Shown here: positions 6,959 to 12,327 of the stretch, one piece after another
How positions within the stretch are numbered: the stretch's first letter is position 1
How the letters are laid out: each line of letters begins with the position of its first letter
From: Methylovirgula sp.
Lineage (GTDB): Bacteria > Pseudomonadota > Alphaproteobacteria > Rhizobiales > Beijerinckiaceae
DNA: 16,729 nucleotides
Assembly: GCA_030044485.1 (NCBI GenBank)
Contig: JASHVQ010000247.1
Location: 1 to 16,729 of the forward strand
Reading direction: 5' to 3'
Translations under genes and position numbers: made by a program
Notes under the pieces: model-generated
Databases searched by the model: none
Seen by the model: the letters and a program-made list of their open reading frames with translations, nothing else
What the model was told of the DNA's origin: nothing

Positions 6959-8470
6959 TCAGAAGGTGACGATGCTGCGCAGGCCGATGATCGACTCATC
7001 GCCGACGCGCTCGGTCGGATCGTAGGGATTGGGAATGCCGCCGCCGGGGCGGATGACATATTGGAAGTCGGGTTGCAGCTGCCACCAGCCGGTGAGCTGC
7101 AGTTGGTAGGTGAGTTCGACAAAAGTCTCGAGCGAGGGTATCGGCGTCGGGATCCCGCTGTAGAAGACCGCATCTTCAGCGAGCCCGCTCACGTAGCTGC
7201 TGACCCGCGCCACGCCGAAGCCGACGCCCAATGTGTCGCTGTCGCGGCCTTGGAACGGCGCCTTGAGCGTCGCGCCGGCATTGGCGCTGAAGCTGATCAC
7301 GTTGCGGTCGTCGGGCGCGCCCATCACGCGCGTGAAGACGTTGAGAGATTGCGTGCTGTCGGCGCTCGGCCGCCAGACCATCTGGTCGGCGATGCCGTAG
7401 ATGCTGAAATTCGTGTCTTCCATCTGCGGCACGCCGCTGCTCGCCGGATTGGCAAGCGACAGGCCGATGCTGTCATAGCGCGGGTTGGGAAATGCGGCCG
7501 TATCGAACCAGGCGCCGATCTTGTAGGTGCCGGGCAGTCCCGCCGGATGTTTGCCGTCGTCCATGTCGCCGTCCGAAGGCTGGTTGATGTTGTATTGCGC
7601 CTCGGCGATGGCCAGCGCGCCGGTGGAGGCGAGGTGCAGGAAATTGCCGCCCCAGGCCGAACTGCCGCGCAATTGCGAATCGTCGTCGAACGGGCCGCCC
7701 GGCGGATTGTCCTGGAAAACGCCGGCCAGCAAGGTCAGCGCTCCGCTGGGCTTGGCCCGCAAACGTATGCCGGCCGAAGACAGCGGGTAAGCCGGACCCC
7801 CGCCGTAAAGGTCGAAGGAAGGAACGGCCGGCCAGCCAAGCGCGGTGTTGACGAATAGCGCGGCGTTCTGGCTGACGATGAATTCCTGGTCGAGGCTTTC
7901 TTGACCGATCCGCACGTCGAATTTGCCGTCGAGAAAAACCTGCTGATACCAGGCTTCCCAAAGGCGCGTGCTCGGGTCGGCGGCCACGCCGCTGTAGGTT
8001 TGCAGGTTGAGAAGATTGGTTGAGCTGAGATTGCGCCCGCGGATCTGAAAGGCGCTGATGTTGAGGGTGCCGCCGTCCCACCCGAAGGCCTTCTGCGTGT
8101 TCAGAGAAAGTCCCATGACGGTCAGCGCATTGTAATTTGCGCCCTGTTTGATCCCGCCGGTCGGGTTGCCGAAGCCTTCGTTGAGGTCGATCAACGTGAA
8201 GGTCAGCCCGTATTTGCCGAGCGCCGTGCGAAATCCTCCTGTGTCGCCCAGCAAATTGCTGCGCGAAGGCGCAAAGAGGCCGGTGAAGAAATCGGGTTCG
8301 CTCGCTGCGTCTTGCACGTTCGTGCCGGAGCTCTGCGTCGTATTGGCCTGCTGCGCGTGGCCGCAGCCCGTCCCCAAGCCGGCGAGGAGAGACGCCGCCA
8401 AGCCGAGTCGCCACGCCGCGGCGCCACGGACCGCGCCGCGCGGGAACGGAATTTGAAATCTCGAATGCAT
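6959..8470 (-). CDS. OprB-family (carbohydrate-selective) outer-membrane porin
   Basis: A 503-residue beta-barrel porin of the OprB type; family members pass sugars, and sometimes other small molecules, across the outer membrane, and the substrate here cannot be read from sequence. The start is ATG 8470, after the GGGGAAAGGG site; it gives a proper signal peptide (MHSRFQIPF, hydrophobic 21-34, cleavage near GHA at 37-39). An upstream extension to 8563 lacks these features. Family-like blocks include GFRTALGKYGLTFTLIDLNE, NPTGGIKQGANY and WEAWYQQVFLDGKFDVRIGQ. The chain ends in F (GLRSIVTF), the terminal aromatic residue that directs barrel assembly. It is followed after 24 bp by the NHL gene and preceded at 124 bp by hemP. 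Confidence 0.92.
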   Translation of the reverse strand: MHSRFQIPFPRGAVRGAAAWRLGLAASLLAGLGTGCGHAQQANTTQSSGTNVQDAASEPDFFTGLFAPSRSNLLGDTGGFRTALGKYGLTFTLIDLNEGFGNPTGGIKQGANYNALTVMGLSLNTQKAFGWDGGTLNISAFQIRGRNLSSTNLLNLQTYSGVAADPSTRLWEAWYQQVFLDGKFDVRIGQESLDQEFIVSQNAALFVNTALGWPAVPSFDLYGGGPAYPLSSAGIRLRAKPSGALTLLAGVFQDNPPGGPFDDDSQLRGSSAWGGNFLHLASTGALAIAEAQYNINQPSDGDMDDGKHPAGLPGTYKIGAWFDTAAFPNPRYDSIGLSLANPASSGVPQMEDTNFSIYGIADQMVWRPSADSTQSLNVFTRVMGAPDDRNVISFSANAGATLKAPFQGRDSDTLGVGFGVARVSSYVSGLAEDAVFYSGIPTPIPSLETFVELTYQLQLTGWWQLQPDFQYVIRPGGGIPNPYDPTERVGDESIIGLRSIVTF

Positions 8471-8568
8471 GGCCAGCCCTTTCCCCGTGTTCAGCGTCGA
8501 ATCTGGCTGGCGGTAGATGCCGCTCCGGCAATCATTGCTGGCTATGTTACGCGTGTTTGACATTGACT

Positions 8569-8584
8569 GGCCGCCGAAGCGGCC
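8569..8584 (-). terminator. UUCG-tetraloop hairpin after hemP
   Basis: On the minus strand GGCCGC-TTCG-GCGGCC forms a perfect 6-bp all-GC stem closed by C(UUCG)G, an exceptionally stable RNA tetraloop, 10 bases after the hemP stop. No U-run follows, so it may be a partial terminator, a 3'-end stabiliser for the hemP message, or a processing barrier between hemP and the porin gene. The structure is read directly; the role is inferred. Confidence 0.45.
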
Positions 8585-8594
8585 CGCGGCCTGC

Positions 8595-8765
8595 TCACTT
8601 CGTCAGGATAAGCTTGCCCGCCGCTGTGATGCGAAGCCGGTAGTCCTGCTGTTCGTGGCGGATGATGACGACCTTGTCGCCGCCCATCAGATCGCGGCTC
8701 GAGATCGTCCGCGGCGCTCTGGGCTGCGCGGCGCTTGGCGCGCGTCCGCTCGACCTCTCCGACAT
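8595..8765 (-). CDS. hemP: Haemin uptake protein HemP/HmuP
   Basis: A small protein of 56 residues from ATG 8765. The conserved HemP core is complete: ISSRDLMGGDKVVIIRHEQQ (21-40) then DYRLRITAAGKLILTK to the end. The family is linked to haem uptake; in Bradyrhizobium HmuP cooperates with Irr to activate the haem receptor gene, so it may be a regulator rather than a transporter. The in-frame TTG at 8834 would add 23 residues with no family resemblance; ATG 8765 follows a GGGGGCAGG purine-rich site closely and gives the usual length. No TonB receptor or hmuSTUV genes are in view, so this copy is separate from a haem transport cluster. Two iron-control-like boxes lie about 85-140 bp upstream. 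Confidence 0.92.
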   Translation of the reverse strand: MSERSSGRAPSAAQPRAPRTISSRDLMGGDKVVIIRHEQQDYRLRITAAGKLILTK

Positions 8766-8848
8766 CCTGCCCCCGCAGCGGTGCCTCACGACTTCGACCT
8801 TCCGTCCATAGGTCGTCGCTGCCGCAAGCGTCAATAAATATGTTCTGT

Positions 8849-8867
8849 AATTATAGTAATTCTAAAC
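8849..8867 (-). promoter_or_regulatory. Irr/ICE-like box with embedded TATAAT, proximal copy
   Basis: On the minus strand GTTTAGAATTACTATAATT. It has an exact TTTAGAA half of the rhizobial iron control element as I recall it (TTTAGAA-N3-TTCTAAA), with the other half degenerate (4 of 7). The same 19 bases contain a perfect TATAAT (8850-8855), which would serve as a -10 starting transcription near 8843 with a leader of about 78 nt to hemP. No good -35 is present at 16-18 bp, consistent with a promoter needing an activator or with occlusion by a regulator. Confidence 0.5.
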
Positions 8868-8887
8868 TATTAAGCCGCTGTGGAAAG

Positions 8888-8906
8888 AATTGTAGCTCTT
8901 CTAAAC
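8888..8906 (-). promoter_or_regulatory. Irr/ICE-like box, distal copy
   Basis: On the minus strand GTTTAGAAGAGCTACAATT, matching the proximal copy at 15 of 19 positions, start-to-start distance 39 bp on the same strand. The TTTAGAA half-site is exact; the second half is poor (3 of 7). The position equivalent to TATAAT reads TACAAT. I saw no other TTTAGAA/TTCTAAA in this GC-rich window, so the pair is unlikely to be background. Confidence 0.45.
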
Positions 8907-8942
8907 TGGCTAGATTGAAAGAAATACGCAAGCGCGCCGCAA

Positions 8943-8978
8943 GCCGAAGCTCGGCCCGTCGGTGGGGGCTCCCCCCAC
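8943..8978. other. Two adjacent perfect hairpins
   Basis: GCCGA-AGC-TCGGC (8943-8955) and GTGGGGG-CTC-CCCCCAC (8962-8978) lie side by side in the gap between the DUF1036 gene and hemP. They could end the minus-strand DUF1036 transcript, though no T-run follows, or be structured RNA. Only the pairing itself is seen. Confidence 0.35.
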
Positions 8979-9089
8979 AGGCCACAAAATGTAGCTGAGG
9001 CTGCGCAGCGGGTCAATAGAGCATTGCAGCAGGGCGAGCTTCGCAAATCCCCGCTGCCCCGAAGGTGGCTTCGCCAGATCTGCCGGGCA

Positions 9090-9521
9090 TCACGGGCCGG
9101 AATGTTCGGCGCCCGGATTGGGGTCGGTCAATTGCACCGTCCAGTTCTTGGCTTCCTTGCCGGTGTCGATTTCGAAGAAGCCGGTGCGATCGAAGCCGCG
9201 CACGAAACAATTGTTGCGCCCGACGATCCGGAATTCGCGGTCGCGCGTACACATGAAGGCCTTGCCCTTCCACTCGGCGCCGCGCTCGTCCATGGCGTAG
9301 ACGTAATAGAATTCGGCGGCGAGTGGGCCGCGTACCAAGGTCTCGCAGCCGCTGGCCTTCAAATTCCACCAACCTTCGCTGATCCAGTTCGTGCCGTCGG
9401 TATAGGCGATGGCGACGCTCACCCTGTTGGCCGTGCTGTTGCACAGCCTAAAATCGGCATGCGCGGGAAGCGCCGCAAGACCGAAGAAGAGGGCGGCAAG
9501 CGCGACGAATGCGGCTTTCAC
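9090..9521 (-). CDS. Secreted DUF1036 family protein
   Basis: A 143-residue exported protein from GTG 9521, chosen because it puts a signal peptide at the N-terminus (MKAAFVALAALFFGLAALPA, cleavage after AHA at 20-22). The mature chain begins with the family pattern ADFRLCNST, followed by EGWWNLKASGCETLVRGPL, EFYYVYAMDERG and FMCTRDREFRI. Four cysteines in the mature part may form disulphides in the periplasm. No function is known for the family. The ribosome site before the GTG is poor; a TTG 14 codons upstream and longer extensions are alternatives without better support. The start codon is inside a perfect palindrome (9516-9527). The gene is divergent from the amidohydrolase-family gene. 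Confidence 0.85.
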   Translation of the reverse strand: MKAAFVALAALFFGLAALPAHADFRLCNSTANRVSVAIAYTDGTNWISEGWWNLKASGCETLVRGPLAAEFYYVYAMDERGAEWKGKAFMCTRDREFRIVGRNNCFVRGFDRTGFFEIDTGKEAKNWTVQLTDPNPGAEHSGP

Positions 9522-9527
9522 GTGAAA
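9516..9527. promoter_or_regulatory. 12-bp palindrome TTTCACGTGAAA at the DUF1036 start codon
   Basis: Perfect palindrome covering the proposed GTG start of the DUF1036 gene. A dyad of this size in this place could be an operator for a dimeric regulator, but it may also be chance. No second copy was seen in the window. Confidence 0.3.
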
Positions 9528-9709
9528 CGCGACGTTGCGAGGCGGCGGAAAGGATGGGTGCAACGCGCACGTTTGAACGGCAAAAACATGTCGAAGGCGC
9601 GCCCTACGGCGCTTTGAGCCGGACGATTCACAAGGGCCGATCATGGGCGCCCGCCAATAAGGCCGAGCCGATGCCGCAAGGCAAGCGGAATTTGGCGGCG
9701 TCGCGATCT

Positions 9710-9730
9710 TCTCCGCATGAGAGGCGGAGA
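9710..9730. other. Inverted repeat in the DUF1036/amidohydrolase divergent gap
   Basis: TCTCCGC (9710-9716) and GCGGAGA (9724-9730) form a perfect 7-bp dyad with a 7-base loop, 50 bp before the amidohydrolase-family start. It could be an operator or a leader hairpin. The rest of the 259-bp gap (9522-9780) shows no clear promoter. Confidence 0.3.
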
Positions 9731-9780
9731 TTGCAGCCGGACATTCGACTTTGCGCCGCAATTCGCGCCGAGAATGGGGC

Positions 9781-10596
9781 ATGTCCGGCACTCTGCAAGA
9801 TCGCGGCGATCGCGTCGCAGACTTCGCCCCGGTCGAGAGAATCGAAGGCCGGCTCGACGCCGGCCTGTTGCTCCTCTGCGATCATGCCAGCAATGGCCTG
9901 CCTTCGGCCTATGGCAGCCTCGGGCTTTGCGCAGCCGATCTTGAAACGCATATCGCCTGCGACATCGGCGCCGCCGAAGTCTGCCGGCATCTGGCGCGGC
10001 GTTTTTCGGCGCCGGCGCTGCTCACCCGCTTCTCGCGCCTGCTGATCGATCCCAACCGCGGCGGCCTCGACCCCACCTTGGTGATGCGCATTTCCGACGG
10101 GCGCATCATTCCCGGCAATGCGCGGATCGATGCGGCGGAGATCGACAGGCGCCGCGCGCTCTATTGGACGCCTTACCGGCAAATGATCGCCGCGCAAGTC
10201 GCGGCCATGCTGGCCAAGGGGCCGCCCCCGGCGGTGATCGGCATCCATTCCTTCACGCCGCTCTGGAAAGGCCTGGCGCGGCCCTGGCAGATCGGAATTC
10301 TCTGGGACGGCGACCCTTATTTTTCCGCTCACCTCATCGCCGCGCTCGCCGCCAAAGGCTTAGCCGTCGGCGACAACGAGCCCTATGCGGGCTCGCTCCC
10401 CGGCGACACGCTCGATGCGGAGATAGCGCCGCGCGGCCTCGCCGGCCTGCTGATCGAAATTCGCCAGGACCTCGTGGCCGAACCGCCCCGGGCGCGCGAC
10501 TGGGCCGAACTTATTGGCGACGTCCTCGCGCCGATTCTGGCGCGCCCCGAAACGCACCGGACAGCCGCGCAACAAAATATTCGCGCCAAATGTTGA
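9781..10596 (+). CDS. N-formylglutamate amidohydrolase family protein
   Basis: A 271-residue cytoplasmic hydrolase-like protein. The characterised family member HutG releases formate from N-formylglutamate in histidine breakdown; many alphaproteobacterial homologues sit away from hut genes, as here, so the substrate is uncertain. Family blocks are LLCDHASNGLPSAYG (31-45), THIACDIGAAEV (56-67), SRLLIDPNRG (85-94), IGIHSFTP and the late LIEIRQDLV. The acidic, His and Asn residues in these blocks fit the usual Zn-hydrolase active site. ATG 9781 follows GAGAATGGGG; the open frame begins 30 bases earlier at a TTG that is less likely. gapR follows after 108 bp. Confidence 0.9.
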   Translation: MSGTLQDRGDRVADFAPVERIEGRLDAGLLLLCDHASNGLPSAYGSLGLCAADLETHIACDIGAAEVCRHLARRFSAPALLTRFSRLLIDPNRGGLDPTLVMRISDGRIIPGNARIDAAEIDRRRALYWTPYRQMIAAQVAAMLAKGPPPAVIGIHSFTPLWKGLARPWQIGILWDGDPYFSAHLIAALAAKGLAVGDNEPYAGSLPGDTLDAEIAPRGLAGLLIEIRQDLVAEPPRARDWAELIGDVLAPILARPETHRTAAQQNIRAKC

Positions 10597-10704
10597 GCGA
10601 TCTTGGGATTGCGGGGATTTCGGCGCGCCGCGCTTGACCTCGGGACGCAGAGGCCGCATCCGGGCCGGCATGAATTCGCTCTTCCGCCATCGAGAGGATG
10701 GGAA

Positions 10705-10959
10705 ATGACCCTTCACGTCGCCAAACCCAAAGTCGCCGGCCAGGAACTCAAGGCCTTCGTCGAGAGGATCGAGAAGCTCGAAGAAGAAAAGAAGGCGATC
10801 GGCGGCGACCTTCGCGAAATTTACGCGGAAATGAAGGGCCGAGGATTCGAGACCAAGGCGGTGCGGCAGATCGTGCGATTGCGCCGCCAGGATCAGGCGC
10901 AACGCGCGGAAATGGAGGCGATTCTCGATGTCTACAAACAGGCGCTGAACATGCATTGA
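10705..10959 (+). CDS. gapR: GapR nucleoid-associated protein (DUF2312/UPF0335)
   Basis: An 84-residue protein of the DUF2312 family, whose Caulobacter member GapR forms oligomers that encircle overtwisted DNA ahead of replication and transcription and stimulate type II topoisomerases. The whole conserved core is present: AFVERIEKLEEEKKAI (17-32, helical), LREIYAEMKGRGFETKAVRQ, then IVRLRRQDQAQRAEMEAILD and a C-terminal VYKQAL helix. Basic residues line the core, as needed for DNA contact. ATG 10705 follows GAGAGG (10692-10697) with seven-base spacing; in-frame sequence upstream to 10603 has no family similarity. The preceding gene is an amidohydrolase-family gene; the small DUF1244 gene that I recall between the two in many relatives is not present. 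Confidence 0.93.
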   Translation: MTLHVAKPKVAGQELKAFVERIEKLEEEKKAIGGDLREIYAEMKGRGFETKAVRQIVRLRRQDQAQRAEMEAILDVYKQALNMH

Positions 10960-10975
10960 GCGGCGCGACATGCCG

Positions 10976-10999
10976 CGGATCCCGACACGGATCCTGACA
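10976..10999 (+). repeat. Tandem 12-bp repeat after gapR
   Basis: Two head-to-tail copies of CGGATCCYGACA (10976-10987 and 10988-10999) differing at one base, in the short gap between gapR and the alkene reductase gene. No function is evident. Confidence 0.5.
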
Positions 11000-11065
11000 A
11001 TGGCGTATCCCATCCCCATCTAACAGCCGGCTCTCGGGCCTCGCCTCAAGATGGGGAAACAGATG

Positions 11066-12199
11066 ATGACCCACGATCCGGAAATTCTTTTTTCGCCTTT
11101 TCGCCTCGGCGATCTCGAGCTTAGAAACCGGATCGTTATGGCGCCCTTGACGCGCAATCGCGCCACGCGCGGGACGGATGCGCCCAACGAGCTCAATGCC
11201 GAATATTACCGCCAGCGCGCCTGCGCCGGATTGATCATCAGCGAAGCCGCGCAAATCTCCAAACAGGGCCAGGGCTATATTTGGACGCCCGGAATTTATT
11301 CGGACGCGCAGGTCGAAGGCTGGAAGAAAGTCACCTGCGCCGTCCACGACGCGGGCGGAAAAATCTTCATCCAGCTTTGGCATGTCGGGCGCATTTCGCA
11401 CAGGTCTTTGCAGCCGGGCGGTGCGGCGCCGGTTGCACCTTCGGCGATCCGCGCCCGGACCAAGACCTTCATCGAGACAGGCTTCGTCGATGTTTCGGAG
11501 CCGCGCGCCTTGAGCATCGAAGAGATCGGCGGCGTGATTCAAGATTACGCGAAGGCCGCCGCGAACGCCAAGAAGGCGGGCTTCGACGGAATAGAAATCC
11601 ACGGCGCCAACGGCTATCTCATCGATCAATTCTTGAAGGACGGCACCAACAAGCGCAGCGACGCCTATGGAGGCCCGGTCGAGAACCGCGCCCGTTTCGC
11701 GCTCGACGTCACCGATGCGATCCTGCGGATATGGGACAGGCGCCGCGTCGGCATCAGGCTCGCGCCGGTGTCGCCCGCCAACGATATTTCCGACAGCGAT
11801 CCGGCCAAGGTTTTCTTCTATCTCGCCGACAAATTGAGCGCCCGCGGGATCGCCTTTATCGATGTCATCGAGGGCGCGACCGGCGGAGCGCGCGATTACG
11901 CGCCCTTCGATTATCTCGGGCTGCGCAAGGCTTTCTCGGGCGCCTATATCGCCAACAACGATTATACCCGCGAACTCGCGATCGAGACCTTGGGCGAAGG
12001 CCGCGCCGATCTCATCGCCTTCGGCAAGCTCTTCATCTCCAACCCGGATCTGGTCGAACGCTTGAAGCTCGACACGCCGCTCAATCCTTACGATCAAGCG
12101 ACCTTCTACGGCGGCGACGCCAGGGGCTACACCGATTATCCGACCCTGGCGCATGAAGCCATGCGAGCGGCGGGACGCGCCGGCGCGGGGGCCGGCTGA
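11066..12199 (+). CDS. Alkene reductase, Old Yellow Enzyme family (NemA-like)
   Basis: An FMN-dependent TIM-barrel oxidoreductase, 377 residues from ATG 11066. The family uses NAD(P)H to reduce activated C=C bonds of enals, enones and maleimides, and in some members nitro-esters; the physiological substrate here is unknown. Visible landmarks are LFSPFRLGDLELRNRIVMAP at the N-terminus (FMN-binding start), IQLWHVGRISH (102-112), the substrate-binding H179-x-x-N182-x-Y184 in EIHGANGYLIDQFL, and DAYGGPVENRAR (199-210). The C-terminal FGKLFISNPDL is the usual phosphate-binding end. ATGs at 11051, 11063 and 11066 are in frame; the GGGGAA at 11053-11058 favours 11063 or 11066. Its upstream gap is about 100 bp with no regulator nearby. 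Confidence 0.94.
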   Translation: MTHDPEILFSPFRLGDLELRNRIVMAPLTRNRATRGTDAPNELNAEYYRQRACAGLIISEAAQISKQGQGYIWTPGIYSDAQVEGWKKVTCAVHDAGGKIFIQLWHVGRISHRSLQPGGAAPVAPSAIRARTKTFIETGFVDVSEPRALSIEEIGGVIQDYAKAAANAKKAGFDGIEIHGANGYLIDQFLKDGTNKRSDAYGGPVENRARFALDVTDAILRIWDRRRVGIRLAPVSPANDISDSDPAKVFFYLADKLSARGIAFIDVIEGATGGARDYAPFDYLGLRKAFSGAYIANNDYTRELAIETLGEGRADLIAFGKLFISNPDLVERLKLDTPLNPYDQATFYGGDARGYTDYPTLAHEAMRAAGRAGAGAG

Positions 12200-12264
12200 A
12201 GCCGCGTCTTTCGAGGCATAACGTCCCGTTTCGGCACGCCCATAGGGCGCGCGCTAAGATGGCG

Positions 12265-12273
12265 TTAACCATG
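12265..12273 (+). promoter_or_regulatory. TTAACCATG motif, CtrA half-site-like
   Basis: TTAACCATG lies 54 bp before the proposed start of the beta-barrel porin gene. TTAACCAT is, as I recall, a CtrA-type half-site in alphaproteobacterial cell-cycle promoters. A second TTAA at the right spacing is absent, so this is a weak candidate only. Confidence 0.2.
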
Positions 12274-12327
12274 TTTGCCTAACCCTCGTTGAGCGCGGCC
12301 GGTCGAAGCCGCGCCAGCGAGGAGCGC

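Larger units (their letters stand above)
8766..9089 (-). other. 324-bp intergenic region upstream of hemP
   Basis: This stretch between hemP and the DUF1036 gene holds no convincing protein gene. It has three parts: GC-rich hemP leader (8766-8830), a strikingly AT-rich core (about 8831-8935) with the duplicated iron-control-like boxes, and a GC-rich part with two perfect hairpins (8943-8978) plus the small inverted repeat CGAAG-N4-CTTCG (9060-9073). It is the most likely regulatory region of the hemP-porin-propeller-peroxidase block. A short RNA cannot be excluded but nothing specific shows one. Confidence 0.7.

Noticed and set aside
8351..8370. Possible lipobox in the porin signal peptide (LGTGC)
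   Set aside because: The residue at -3 relative to Cys is Gly rather than Leu/Val/Ile, and OprB barrels are normally cleaved by signal peptidase I; GHA gives a better site.
8557..8562. Exact TTGACA on the plus strand
   Set aside because: No -10 at proper spacing and no plus-strand gene follows; the downstream genes are on the minus strand.
10748..12154. Minus-strand open frame of 468 codons over gapR and the alkene reductase gene
   Set aside because: It is antisense to two well-supported genes and shows no domain signature.
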